DNA of 51,231 nt, from the NCBI GenBank assembly GCA_015487975.1, contig WFOS01000017.1, positions 1 through 51,231 on the forward strand, written 5' to 3'. The notes beneath the pieces were generated by a model. It saw nothing but the letters and a program-made list of their open reading frames with translations. It did no database searches and was not told the DNA's origin. This DNA is from Ardenticatena sp. GTDB lineage: Bacteria > Chloroflexota > Anaerolineae > Ardenticatenales > Ardenticatenaceae. Positions 32,940 through 42,100 of the stretch are shown one piece after another. Each line of letters starts with the position of its first letter. The stretch's first letter is position 1. The position numbers were made by a program, and so were the translations under genes.

Positions 32940-34283
32940 ATGTCCACTCCATCCACGCGCCTGTATCCACGGGCGGCACGCACCTTCGAAGAAGCCTACG
33001 CCAATGCCGACTATCGCCTGCCATTGCAAGACGAGCAACTAGATGCCTTCTATGTTGCTCGTTTCGAAAGTGGCGCGCGTCTGCGCTTGCTGAAGCAAGA
33101 ATTGGTGTGGGGCGCGGAGCGTGGCCTGACGACAAAATTCCTCATTTCCGGGCATGTGGGATGCGGCAAAAGCACCGAATTGAACCGCCTGGTGCGTGAA
33201 ATTGAACAAGATGACACGTTGCGCCATCGGCTCTTCGTGGTCTCGTACTCCGTCAACGAAATCCTCGACCTGCAAGATGTCGATTACACCGACATTGTCT
33301 TCTCGATTGTTGTGGGTGTTTACAACCACCTCGAAAAACTTGATTTGAGTTTCCCGCGCGACCGCATCGACGCCGTCATTGACTGGATTCAGAAAGAAAT
33401 CGAACGTTTCACCACGACGACACTCGGCGCTGAAATTGAAGTCGGCAGCGATGTCGGGGTTTCGAAATTGCTGCGCTTCATCAATGTCCTTGGCGTCAAA
33501 GTGCGCGGTGGTGGGACAATTGGGCGTGAAGTACGCTATAAAGTGAAAAAACGTGCGCCCGAACTGCGTGAATTGGTGAACGAAGTGTTGCGCCAATTGA
33601 AGGCGCTCAGCGGAATGAATGTACTCCTCGTGATTGACGACCTCGACAAATTGCCCAAACGTGAAGCGTTGCGTGTCTTTCGTGACGATGGGCCGTTTTT
33701 GACATTGCTTGACTGCATGGCCATCTACACGGCGCCTGTCTCGTTGATGTATGAGTTGGGGCATAGTGTTGTCACCGAAGCGTATCACTTTTACCCCGTG
33801 CCGATGTTTCGTGTCTCCTCGCGCCACCCTGGGGAAAACGGGCATTTGCACGATATCGAAAAAATGATGGAAATCGTCTACCGCCGTGTCTCGCCAGATC
33901 TGTTCGAGGATGGTGTCGTCGAGCGGCTGGTGCGGCTCAGTGGGGGCGTGGTGCGCCATCTCATCAAAATGGTGCAGGATGCGTCGCTCTACTGCGCCAC
34001 ATTTGGGCATCCACGCATTTCGCATGAAGTGGTCGAGTGGGGCATCAACGAATTCAAGCGCGATTTTAGCCGCCGCCTCTCGCTCAAAGATTATGCCCGC
34101 TTGAAGCGGATTCATGCCATCAAAGCGTATGAGGATGGCGAGGAAGTATGGGAATATTTGCAATCATTGTGTGTACTCGAATATGTGGATTCCGACTACT
34201 GGTATGATGTGCACCCTGTTGTGCAATTGCTGATTGCTGAACGCGAGCCATTTTTGAACGATCTGCTGGACAGTGGCGGATGA
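32940..34283 (+). CDS. P-loop ATPase of AAA/KAP-like type, first gene of an ATPase-cyclase unit
   Basis: 447 residues from ATG 32940, which has GAGAGG at a proper distance; the ATG six bases earlier is too close to it. Walker A GHVGCGKST lies at 71-79 and Walker B LLVIDDLDK around Asp233-Asp234. Between them are SYSVNEILDLQDVDYTDIVF and a predicted mixed helical insert at about 130-210. The C-terminal region has helical-lid features (VERLVRLSGGVVRHLIKMVQ) like AAA or STAND ATPases, then a winged-helix-like end around YLQSLCVLEYVDSD. No nuclease, kinase or membrane domain is visible. Its stop overlaps the next start by four bases (ATGA), so it is made together with the STAND-cyclase protein and probably works with it. 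Exact role unknown. Confidence 0.8.
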   Translation: MSTPSTRLYPRAARTFEEAYANADYRLPLQDEQLDAFYVARFESGARLRLLKQELVWGAERGLTTKFLISGHVGCGKSTELNRLVREIEQDDTLRHRLFVVSYSVNEILDLQDVDYTDIVFSIVVGVYNHLEKLDLSFPRDRIDAVIDWIQKEIERFTTTTLGAEIEVGSDVGVSKLLRFINVLGVKVRGGGTIGREVRYKVKKRAPELRELVNEVLRQLKALSGMNVLLVIDDLDKLPKREALRVFRDDGPFLTLLDCMAIYTAPVSLMYELGHSVVTEAYHFYPVPMFRVSSRHPGENGHLHDIEKMMEIVYRRVSPDLFEDGVVERLVRLSGGVVRHLIKMVQDASLYCATFGHPRISHEVVEWGINEFKRDFSRRLSLKDYARLKRIHAIKAYEDGEEVWEYLQSLCVLEYVDSDYWYDVHPVVQLLIAEREPFLNDLLDSGG

Positions 34284-37200
34284 CACGTATGAAGACCGGC
34301 GACCAACAGACACCCCATACCGCGCTCGAAGCCCAATTTGGGCATCAGATTGCCCTGCTGCTCAAAATGATCGAGTTGAGCAACCTGGGCGGCATCGCCA
34401 CGGTGGAATGCAACAATTTGCAGCTACGCCGCCGTTTGTTCCGCTACTTCGATAAGCGGCTCGCTGAACGGGGCATCCTGCTCTACCCACTGCGCGTTGA
34501 TCGCCACGACCTCAATCTTGTGCGTGTGTTGCGCAACATTACCGATCAACCAGGCTTCAAAGACTTGGAACTGCTGGGACGGTATCGCCGCATTGTCTTC
34601 TTCGTCTATGGGCTTGAAGCGTACACGCCGCGCCAGCAGAAAAAATTCCTCGAATTCCTCAATCTCTTTCGTGATGCAACGACCATCATCAAAGAACCTA
34701 TCATCATTTGGGCGACAACCGATTTCATTGCCCGCATGGCCAGCGAAGCCCCAGATTTTTGGTCGTGGAAGGGATTGCTGTTTACCTTCGATGCTGACAC
34801 ACCGCTGGAATTCGATGAAGCGTTGCTTCCCATCGACCAGTCGCTGTACAACCTGGCACGCGATCCCTCGATTGCTGTCTGGTCGGAAGTCTATGTTCCC
34901 CTGAAACTCACCCGCGTGCGCTTGAAAGAAGAGCGCAATGGAACAACCGCACGTCGAAAAGAGCGGCGTGCCCCCTTGTATAGCCGCTTGCAAACAATGG
35001 GAGAAACCGTTGCCGTTGAATGGGAGCGTTTCGATTGCCAGGAAGCGCTGACGGCATTGTGGGAATGCCAGTGCGGTGCCGTAGTTGGCGACCCGGGTGC
35101 CGGGAAAACGACGATTTTGCGCATGATGGCCTATCGCGTGGCGGTGGAGCAGTGGGAGCGCATTCAGCAAAATGATATTGCACCAGATGAACCGCGTACG
35201 TTGCCCATTTTTGTGCGCTTGAATGCCTTGCGGAAGGGATACACCCTGGCCGAACTCATCACCGAGCAACTGGCCAATATGACCGGCATGGACACGCTTA
35301 CCCTAGACGATGTACAAGCATTGCTCAAAGGGCAACGCACGACGTTGGCGGACGACCCGACACCGGTTCGTCTGTTGTTGTTGCTCGATGGGTTGAATGA
35401 AGTCGAATTCGATCTACAACGGGATGTACTGGCCTGGTTCTATCAGTTGGGGCACGAGCACCGGTTGATTGTAAGCACGCGCAGCGATTATGCGCGTTTT
35501 CTCCCTCGTTTCCTGACCATGTATCTGGTGGAACCGCTAGATGATGAGGAGATTCAGGCATTCCTTGAACGTTATGTCGGGCATCGCAACAGTGCCACGC
35601 TCTATGAGCAAATTACCGCCGACGAATCGTTGCATGAATTGGCGCGTTCACCACTTTTGCTCTTCATGCTGACGCAAATTGCTGGTGAAGCGACGGGCTT
35701 CAAACTGCCATCTGACCATGCGCATCTGTACCATCGTTTCACCGAGCAATTGCTGGCACGTATCGAAGAGGAGTGGTGGAACATTTTCGGGCGTAGCAAA
35801 GCCCGCATCAAACTCGATGTGTCGCGCGTAGCACTGGCGCGGCTGGCGCTGACCATGCAACGCGAACGATTGGCGACGCTGAATGTGCGGCGTTGCTTCT
35901 GGCTCATCAAGGAAGCCGCCTACCTGCAAAGTGCACAGGGCTCGGTACAGGATATTTTCGAAGGCTTGCTCTTTAGCGGGTTGATTCGATTGACGCCGAA
36001 TCGGAAAGCCGTCGAATTCATGCACCAGGCTGTGCGCGAATTTTATGCTGCATTACACCTGGTGATGTTCGATGAGCCAATTGAGCTCTATCTGGATGAC
36101 GAAAACACGTTGACGCACTGGCAGGGAACTGCTGCGCTCTATTTGGGGTTGCATCCCGATAAGGGGCTTGCCTTTCGGCAATTGGTCGGTGAAACCGATT
36201 CGTACCGCCGCTATTGGCTTGCCGCGCGGGCGTTGGAACATGTGGGGCTGGAATCATCTGCATGGCAGGAGATCGAGCAAGCCTTCTCGAACGATGAGAA
36301 GTGGCTGGCGCGCTTCAAACTGGCATGCGGTTTGGCAATGGAATGGCGCGGCAAATTGAGTGATGCCGTGCTCTATTTGCAGGATGCAATCGCCTACGAT
36401 CCCGATTTAGCGTTGGCGTCATACGAATTGGGGATCGTGTATCGTTTGCTGGGTGATTTGGAAATGGCCACCATTGCGTTGCGTTCCGCCATCCGCATGG
36501 ATCCCACGCTGGTGGATTCGTACAACCAGCTGGGCATCGTCTATTTCGAAATGCAAGATTACACACGAGCCGTCTATGTCTTCCAAGCAGCGATCGAATT
36601 GGAAGCGAACAATCCACACCACTACTTCAACCTTGGGCTGGCGTACAAAATGTTGGGGCAGTACGATGAAGCATGGACGATGTTCGAGGAAGTTTTGCGC
36701 CTCGACCCCGGCTACCGCGAAGCCCGCGAGCAACAACAACTGATTACGCTGGCACGCAACTTCGATCGCATCGCCTTTCTGGAACGTATTTTGCTCTTCC
36801 GGTCACTCTCGCTGGAACACCTGGTCTTGCTGAGCCATTCGCTGGAAGAACGCACGTATGCTGCTGGTGAAGTGATTATCTGGCAGGGCGAACGAGGTGA
36901 CCATCTTTTCATCATCGAGTCGGGTGAAGTCGAAGTGGTGGCGCAGGAATCGGAGACAGGGGCGTTGCGTGTACTCAACCGCTTGCGTACGGGCGACTAT
37001 TTTGGCGAAATTGCGCTCCTAGAAGAGGGGGCGCGGCGCACAGCGACGGTGCGGGCTGTGACGGATGTGTGCGTTCTGGTGTTACACCGCACCGATTTTA
37101 TGCGCATCAAGGAAGAATCGCCCGATGTGGTGAGCATGTTGGTACAAACACGTGATGACCGTCTGGAAGCCGACGTGCGCCATACGCTGGAAGAAAACGT

Positions 37201-37822
37201 GCAACGATTCCGCGAATGGCGGCGTCAGTCGCAAGCGCAAATTCAGCGTTATCGCAATGGCGAACACCAGATGAGTGTGCTTGCTGCTGATATTCGCAAT
37301 TCGACGCCGTTGACACAACTGTTTGGCGCCACACGCTGGTTGCGTTTTCTGAAAGATTTTTATAGCGACATGATCGAAGTGGTGGGCAACCGTGGGATTA
37401 TCTACCAATACGTGGGCGATCAGGTCGTGGCTTTGTTCGAAAAACCACTCGATGCTGTGGCATGTGCGGTGGATATGCAAGCGGCCTATATGCGTTTGTT
37501 GCAACAATGGCAAACCCGCCTGAACACATCGCTGGAGAGTGGGTTGGGGATTGGTATCGCTACTGGGACCATTGCGATCGAAGATACGGACTTCGATGCC
37601 GTCCTGGCAGGTGCGCCGGTGGTGCTGGCCACCCGGCTCAGCGCTCGAAGCAAGGAGCGCAATGCCATTTACCTGGATGAAACAACGTTCAAAGCCATTT
37701 TGGGAAGCCCTTACTGGGCGGAAGTGTTGGAACACCCTGTTTTGCTCAAAGGCTTTCACGAACCAGTACGTGTCTATCGGCTGACGCGGGTGGCGGGGCA
37801 AACAGCACCTGGCATGCTTTGA
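34280..37822 (+). CDS. multidomain signalling protein: ATPase-like + NACHT/STAND ATPase + TPR + cNMP-binding + class III cyclase domain
   Basis: 1180 residues. Domains in order: 1-205, an ATPase-like module with a Walker B-like strand RRIVFFVYGLEAY but no Walker A where one is expected (IATVECNNLQLRR). 235-445, a NACHT-type STAND ATPase with GDPGAGKTT at 270-278 and LLLLLDGLNE with Asp370. Next a helical sensor region, then TPRs at about 674-817. 836-950, a cyclic-nucleotide-binding domain with GDYFGEIALL at 905-914 and RRTATV at 919-924, the phosphate-binding cassette. 998-1170, a class III nucleotide cyclase fold. Both metal aspartates are present (Asp1004, Asp1047) and the transition-state Arg1119, but the substrate Lys is Gln1043 and the conserved Asn is Val1115. 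STAND proteins are ligand-triggered switches, so a sensor whose output is a cyclic nucleotide, with feedback through the binding domain, is inferred. It is coupled to the ATPase gene by ATGA. Confidence 0.88.
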   Translation: MTRMKTGDQQTPHTALEAQFGHQIALLLKMIELSNLGGIATVECNNLQLRRRLFRYFDKRLAERGILLYPLRVDRHDLNLVRVLRNITDQPGFKDLELLGRYRRIVFFVYGLEAYTPRQQKKFLEFLNLFRDATTIIKEPIIIWATTDFIARMASEAPDFWSWKGLLFTFDADTPLEFDEALLPIDQSLYNLARDPSIAVWSEVYVPLKLTRVRLKEERNGTTARRKERRAPLYSRLQTMGETVAVEWERFDCQEALTALWECQCGAVVGDPGAGKTTILRMMAYRVAVEQWERIQQNDIAPDEPRTLPIFVRLNALRKGYTLAELITEQLANMTGMDTLTLDDVQALLKGQRTTLADDPTPVRLLLLLDGLNEVEFDLQRDVLAWFYQLGHEHRLIVSTRSDYARFLPRFLTMYLVEPLDDEEIQAFLERYVGHRNSATLYEQITADESLHELARSPLLLFMLTQIAGEATGFKLPSDHAHLYHRFTEQLLARIEEEWWNIFGRSKARIKLDVSRVALARLALTMQRERLATLNVRRCFWLIKEAAYLQSAQGSVQDIFEGLLFSGLIRLTPNRKAVEFMHQAVREFYAALHLVMFDEPIELYLDDENTLTHWQGTAALYLGLHPDKGLAFRQLVGETDSYRRYWLAARALEHVGLESSAWQEIEQAFSNDEKWLARFKLACGLAMEWRGKLSDAVLYLQDAIAYDPDLALASYELGIVYRLLGDLEMATIALRSAIRMDPTLVDSYNQLGIVYFEMQDYTRAVYVFQAAIELEANNPHHYFNLGLAYKMLGQYDEAWTMFEEVLRLDPGYREAREQQQLITLARNFDRIAFLERILLFRSLSLEHLVLLSHSLEERTYAAGEVIIWQGERGDHLFIIESGEVEVVAQESETGALRVLNRLRTGDYFGEIALLEEGARRTATVRAVTDVCVLVLHRTDFMRIKEESPDVVSMLVQTRDDRLEADVRHTLEENVQRFREWRRQSQAQIQRYRNGEHQMSVLAADIRNSTPLTQLFGATRWLRFLKDFYSDMIEVVGNRGIIYQYVGDQVVALFEKPLDAVACAVDMQAAYMRLLQQWQTRLNTSLESGLGIGIATGTIAIEDTDFDAVLAGAPVVLATRLSARSKERNAIYLDETTFKAILGSPYWAEVLEHPVLLKGFHEPVRVYRLTRVAGQTAPGML

Positions 37823-37842
37823 ACGGGACCACAGTGGGTGGG

Positions 37843-37871
37843 GCGGGGACACTGAAAAGCGTCCCCGCTTT
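37843..37871. terminator. bidirectional terminator between convergent genes
   Basis: GCGGGGAC (37843-37850) and GTCCCCGC (37861-37868) form a perfect 8-base stem with a 10-base loop, followed by TTT. It fills the 55-base gap between the cyclase gene and the convergent P450 gene. Confidence 0.7.
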
Positions 37872-37877
37872 GCATGT

Positions 37878-39263
37878 TCAGGCTGGTACGGCAAGAGGAC
37901 GGCGTTGTGTGAAGCGCATCATCATGCCGTGCGCGGGGCGCAATGTGACCGATGGTTGCAATGCGATGGGATGCCCCGGTACGAGATCGAGTTCGTAAAA
38001 TTGTGCCAGGCTGGCCAAAACCAGCATGATTTCGAGCATGGCAAAGTGCTTGCCAATGCAAATGCGCGGGCCACCGCCGAATGGAAAGTAGGCGAAACGA
38101 TGGGCAGGTTGTCGTTGTGCATCGAGCCAGCGTTCCGGATCGAAGCCTTCGGGATTGTCCCAAAAAGCTGGGTGGCGGTGCGTCACGTACTGACTGGTGA
38201 CCACAAACATCCCGGCCGGAATGTGATACCCCATCACCACATCGTCATCGCGCGCCTGTCGTCCGACCACCCACGCAGGCGGGTACAACCGCATGGCTTC
38301 TTTGACGATGGCTTCGGTGTAGCGCAGGTGTGGCAGGTCGTCGAGCGTAGGAAGTCGCCCATCGAGGACATGGTCGAGTTCTTCGTAGAGCCGTCGCCGC
38401 GTGGCAGGATGTTGTGAAAGCAGCATCCATATCCATGTCAGTGCGGTGGCGCTGGTTTCATGCCCTGCCAGGAAGATGGTCATGACTTCGTCGCGGAGCA
38501 TCTTGTCGTTCATGAAGGTCCCATCGTCCTCATAGGTGGCACGCATGAGCAGCCCCAACAAGTCCTCACGTTCTGTTTGGTCGCGCCGACGTTGTTCGAT
38601 GAACCGGTAAACAATGTCGTCCAGCGCGGCAACCGCACGTGTAAACCGACGTCCGGCAGGGGTTGGAATCCACCGTTCGGGATAGAATGCCAGTGGCATA
38701 CGGGTCCGAGCAAATTTCATGACTTCGTTGAGTGCGGCGCGCACGGCAGGCACGGCATCGCTCACGTCGGCCCCAAACATCGTGTCGGCAATGATATCGA
38801 GGGTCAGCCGCATCATCTCTTGCGAGATGTCGATTGTCTGCCTATCCTCGATCCGACGCCATGTTGCCAGGAAGGCGCGAATGTGGGTGAGCATTGTTGC
38901 GGCAAAATGGTTGACGTGGCGTGGTGTGAACACTGGCTGGATGAGATGACGCTGACGACGCCAGTGGTCACCTTCTGCTGTGATCAACCCCTTGCCAAGG
39001 ACCAGCGAGATGCGTTGGTAAGCTTCGCTCTTGACATAATTCTGATGGTTGTCGCGTAAAATGTGTTGTACACCATCGGGGTGCGCCACAAGTGTAATGG
39101 TGCGCCCTGGGAACTGGATAGCGACAACATCGCCGTGGGTGGCAAAGGTTTCCAGCAGCGATTGCGCCCGATGTTGTGCAAAATGGCGCAATGTGCCGTT
39201 CCACCACGAAAGTTTGACGACTGGTGGGCGTACTCTTGCTGGGTTAGCGTACTGGACTGACAT
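37878..39263 (-). CDS. cytochrome P450
   Basis: 461-residue soluble haem monooxygenase. The I-helix oxygen-binding motif is LAGHETSATALTW, the K-helix ExxR is EAMRLYPPAW, the PERW region is FDPERWLDAQ, and the haem-binding loop FGGGPRICIGKHFA carries the axial Cys402. Length and motifs fit bacterial relatives of the CYP102/CYP4-like clade that often hydroxylate fatty acids or terpenoids; the substrate is not known. Redox partners are not next to it. The start at 39263 follows AGGAGGG and overlaps the end of the protease gene by 20 bases. The 90 upstream open codons are a shadow of that gene. Confidence 0.93.
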   Translation of the reverse strand: MSVQYANPARVRPPVVKLSWWNGTLRHFAQHRAQSLLETFATHGDVVAIQFPGRTITLVAHPDGVQHILRDNHQNYVKSEAYQRISLVLGKGLITAEGDHWRRQRHLIQPVFTPRHVNHFAATMLTHIRAFLATWRRIEDRQTIDISQEMMRLTLDIIADTMFGADVSDAVPAVRAALNEVMKFARTRMPLAFYPERWIPTPAGRRFTRAVAALDDIVYRFIEQRRRDQTEREDLLGLLMRATYEDDGTFMNDKMLRDEVMTIFLAGHETSATALTWIWMLLSQHPATRRRLYEELDHVLDGRLPTLDDLPHLRYTEAIVKEAMRLYPPAWVVGRQARDDDVVMGYHIPAGMFVVTSQYVTHRHPAFWDNPEGFDPERWLDAQRQPAHRFAYFPFGGGPRICIGKHFAMLEIMLVLASLAQFYELDLVPGHPIALQPSVTLRPAHGMMMRFTQRRPLAVPA

Positions 39264-40698
39264 GGATGAAATACCCTCCTGTCTCATACCCAATTGCATC
39301 ACGAACCAACACAACATACGTTCCTGTTTTTGGGGCTGTGAACGAAACTTCCGCATCCAATCCAAAAAGCCCCCCGCCGCTATCGTCGTCGCTGGCGAGA
39401 AACGCTTCACTGCTTGGTATGCTTTCATCGACCAGCACTTTGGCATCGATGGCAACGGATTCGACCCGAATGGTGACTGCTTGCCCTGCATCGAGGGAAA
39501 GCAGGAAAGCGTCCAGGTCATCTGGATAGTCAATCGCTCCTGTGTAGGTCATTCCGGGAGTCAGCTCTGTGTCGTCATCGGGATCGAAAACAGGCGCGAT
39601 GGGTTGGCTGCTTTCGATATGCACATTGGCACTGAATGGGTCATACTGATGGACTTCTACCCAGTGCGGGATGGGATCGAGTGGCCGAAAAACAACCTGT
39701 TCCTTGCCGGTCAGTGTATTGTCGGTGTCGGTGATGATGGAAGCCAGCGCATCGATGATGCGCATCCCCAAGTCGTTGGACGATGTTGCCACAACTTCAA
39801 TCGAGGTGGTCGTTTCAGGCCACATCACCCAGACAGCGCTGCTCCACAATGTTTGCAGGGTGGCATCGTCTTCACGGGTGGCATTGTCCAGCGAGAACGC
39901 TGGGAAGCGCCCCAGCCCGTCTGTGGGGTCACCCTCGGCCAGACGCTGCAAGTGTGGTTGGATGTCGGTGCTGGACGCCGCCAACGCGAATTGCCCATCG
40001 CCGAACAAGAAGCCGCTGAGCCCAATGATGTTGCCATGGGGCGAAACCAGCACGCCACCACTTTGCCCTCCGGTGATGGTTGCATCGGTTTGCAGGTACG
40101 TCAGTCCCCCCGCTTCCCACTCGCGCTGGCGTGCCAGAATACCGCGCGTGATGGTGGGCTGTGGGTCGCGCTCCACTTCGGCGGGGTAGCCGATGAGATA
40201 GACTTCGCTGCCTGTCGGGAGCGTTTCACTCTCTGCAAATGGAAGTGGTGTGTGTGTGTCGTCAGGCAATGTGATGACAGCCAGATCTCGGACCAGGTCC
40301 CACCCGACGATACGTGCCTCGGTGTATTCGACGCCATCGGGGAAACGAACGCGGACGGTCTCGAATGGCCAGACGACGTGGGCGTTGGTGGCCAGAAAAC
40401 CTGGTGCGAACACGAAACCGCTTCCTGTGGCGATGGGTGTTTCGATGAACGCCACCGATGGTGAAACGCGCTGGAAAATCGTGACCGAATTCAGGGCAGA
40501 GGGTGTCGCTGGGGGTGTTGGTTCAGGCGGAGCAACCGCTTCGGGTGTGTTGGTGGGGCGTGTGGCGGTTTGCGTGGCGTAGATAGTCGCCGCGACTTCG
40601 GTGGCGATAGTGGCACGCTCTTCTTCGGAGATGCTGCTGCAGCTACTCAGAAACAACACGCTCACGAACAAAGTCCATATGACACATGTGCGGAGCAT
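39244..40698 (-). CDS. trypsin-like serine protease lipoprotein with C-terminal PPC-like domain
   Basis: 484 residues. A lipoprotein signal ends in LSSC with Cys20 as lipidation site, then a Thr/Pro-rich linker (about 40-68). The S1/HtrA-type protease domain has the triad His107 (ATNAHVV), Asp138 (VRDLAV) and Ser213 (GGQSGG). There is no PDZ domain, so it is not a standard DegP. A spacer domain (about 260-380) and a C-terminal PPC-like beta-sandwich follow, with YTGAIDYPDDLDAFLLSLDA and GTYVVLVRDAIGYETGGYF. It should act on the outer face of the membrane in protein quality control or processing. It lies between the OsmC and P450 genes on one strand. Confidence 0.9.
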   Translation of the reverse strand: MLRTCVIWTLFVSVLFLSSCSSISEEERATIATEVAATIYATQTATRPTNTPEAVAPPEPTPPATPSALNSVTIFQRVSPSVAFIETPIATGSGFVFAPGFLATNAHVVWPFETVRVRFPDGVEYTEARIVGWDLVRDLAVITLPDDTHTPLPFAESETLPTGSEVYLIGYPAEVERDPQPTITRGILARQREWEAGGLTYLQTDATITGGQSGGVLVSPHGNIIGLSGFLFGDGQFALAASSTDIQPHLQRLAEGDPTDGLGRFPAFSLDNATREDDATLQTLWSSAVWVMWPETTTSIEVVATSSNDLGMRIIDALASIITDTDNTLTGKEQVVFRPLDPIPHWVEVHQYDPFSANVHIESSQPIAPVFDPDDDTELTPGMTYTGAIDYPDDLDAFLLSLDAGQAVTIRVESVAIDAKVLVDESIPSSEAFLASDDDSGGGLFGLDAEVSFTAPKTGTYVVLVRDAIGYETGGYFIHVSPVR

Positions 40699-40722
40699 GC
40701 CATTTCTCCCTTCCTGGCGAGC

Positions 40723-41157
40723 TTAGTCGGTTTCGATGACGAAATCATGGGTCAGTTTGGTGACACCGCGAATCGTTGCGGCAACCGAGCAATATTTTTC
40801 TTTCGAAAGAGCGATGGCGCGGGCAACTTTCTTTTCATCTAGATTGGTGCCGCGGATGGTGTAGTGCAGGTGAATGTGGGTGAATGCGTAGGGTGGTTCT
40901 GCTTGTTGAGTAGTTTCTGCGCTGATCTCCAGGCCGGTGACGTGCTGGCGTTGGCGTTGCAAAATCATGACGACATCGTAGGCAGAGCAGGCGAGTAGAC
41001 TCAGCACCAGGAGATCTGATGGTTTGGGGGCTTTCCATTCGACCCATTCTTCATCTTCACGTGGCCATGAACCGGCAACGACCACATGCCCGAAACTGTC
41101 ACGCCCGATGAACAGCTGGCTGCCTTCTCCCATCCATTTGAGTGCTACATTTCCCAT
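40723..41157 (-). CDS. OsmC/Ohr-family protein
   Basis: 144 residues from ATG 41157 (AAGGAG before it). The family fold is seen in [28 protein letters not shown], where the cysteine in LLACSAYD is the usual peroxidatic or first active cysteine, and in the late segment [14 protein letters not shown], whose KYCSV holds the second. OsmC and Ohr proteins detoxify organic hydroperoxides with lipoyl or thiol reductants; YhfA-like relatives have other or unknown roles. The [11 protein letters not shown] motif is typical of the OsmC/YhfA group. It lies 34 bases downstream of uppP and 24 bases before the protease gene. Confidence 0.88.
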   Translation of the reverse strand: MGNVALKWMGEGSQLFIGRDSFGHVVVAGSWPREDEEWVEWKAPKPSDLLVLSLLACSAYDVVMILQRQRQHVTGLEISAETTQQAEPPYAFTHIHLHYTIRGTNLDEKKVARAIALSKEKYCSVAATIRGVTKLTHDFVIETD

Positions 41158-41191
41158 GCAGACGCTCCTTCTCGAGTATGTTGTTTCGGTT

Positions 41192-42007
41192 CTACGCACC
41201 ACGCCACAGTGCCACGACAAGGCAGAACAGCCCAAACCCCCAGCACCAGTACGCGAAGAGATGCAATGTTGCGCGTTGCAGATAGCGTATCAAAAAACCA
41301 ATACTCACATAGCCTGTGATGGCTGCTGCCAGAAAACCGAGCCCCACAGGAAGCAAGGTGGCTGTATCGATACCGGCACTGATGAGGTCGAGCGTTTTTT
41401 TGGCGCCGGCGCCGAAAACGATGGGTGCCATCAGCAGAAAGCTGAACCGTGCCGCTGTTGCCCGGTCGAGACCACGCAAGAGCCCAGCGGCGATGGTGCT
41501 GCCGCTCCGCGAGATACCGGGCGTAATCGCCAATGCTTGCGCGAACCCAATGATGATGGCATCGGGAAGATGTATCGTGTGCAGATCCTTCCCTGAATGT
41601 CGCCACCGTTCGCTGAACCAGAGCAAGCCCCCTGTGCCGATCAAGAAGAGTGCGACCCATCGGGGTTCGCCGAAAAGTGCTTCGAACTGACTTTCCAGCG
41701 ACACGCCAATGAGTGCCGCCGGAATAGTGCCAACAATGAGAAGCCAGCCAAGGCGGGTGTGCTCATTCCAAAGTGTGCCACGGGACAGGCCTGTGAAAAA
41801 ATCGCGTGCGATTGTCCAGAAATCACGCCAGAAAAAGGAAAACACTGCCAGCAATGTTCCCCAATGGACAATCGCGTCGTATGTAAGACTTGGTTCGTCC
41901 CAGCCAAGCAGCCACGGCACAAGCACCAGGTGTCCACTGCTTGAAATGGGAACGAATTCGGTTGCGCCTTGCACAATGCCAAGAATGATCGCTTGCACGG
42001 GATTCAT
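41192..42007 (-). CDS. uppP: undecaprenyl-diphosphate phosphatase
   Basis: 271-residue integral membrane enzyme removing one phosphate from undecaprenyl diphosphate so the lipid carrier can be used again for peptidoglycan and surface glycans. Motif 1 is [20 protein letters not shown] with Glu and Ser-Ser-Ser-Gly-His, motif 2 is [22 protein letters not shown] with the catalytic Arg. About eight helices are visible. ATG 42007 is chosen since GGAG lies eight bases upstream; an ATG two codons earlier is too close. It heads a run with osmC-like, protease and P450 genes. Overexpression of this family gives bacitracin tolerance. Confidence 0.95.
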   Translation of the reverse strand: MNPVQAIILGIVQGATEFVPISSSGHLVLVPWLLGWDEPSLTYDAIVHWGTLLAVFSFFWRDFWTIARDFFTGLSRGTLWNEHTRLGWLLIVGTIPAALIGVSLESQFEALFGEPRWVALFLIGTGGLLWFSERWRHSGKDLHTIHLPDAIIIGFAQALAITPGISRSGSTIAAGLLRGLDRATAARFSFLLMAPIVFGAGAKKTLDLISAGIDTATLLPVGLGFLAAAITGYVSIGFLIRYLQRATLHLFAYWCWGFGLFCLVVALWRGA

Positions 42008-42030
42008 CGACATCTCTCCACGTTGTGAGG

Positions 42031-42058
42031 TTGACAGGTGCGGCGGGAAGTATAGCAT
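42031..42058 (+). promoter_or_regulatory. promoter for the gene at 42101
   Basis: Perfect TTGACA (42031-42036) and TAGCAT (42053-42058) with 16-base spacing, 42 bases before the ATG. It overlaps the minus-strand promoter for uppP. Confidence 0.45.
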
Positions 42059-42077
42059 GCCGCATCGAAGATGCGAA
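42049..42077 (-). promoter_or_regulatory. promoter for uppP
   Basis: On the minus strand TTCGCA (42072-42077) and TATACT (42049-42054) are 17 bases apart, 41 bases before the uppP ATG. A CGCATC/GATGCG hairpin (42061-42075) covers the -35. Confidence 0.45.
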
Positions 42078-42100
42078 TGCACCATGAGTAGGGAGAGACT

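Noticed and set aside
39049..40464. 471-codon open frame on the plus strand
   Set aside because: It lies antisense to the protease and the P450 start, which have clear motifs; no recognisable protein features.
39244..40698. DegP/HtrA annotation for the lipoprotein protease
   Set aside because: The trypsin-like triad fits but no PDZ domain follows; the C-terminus is PPC-like instead.
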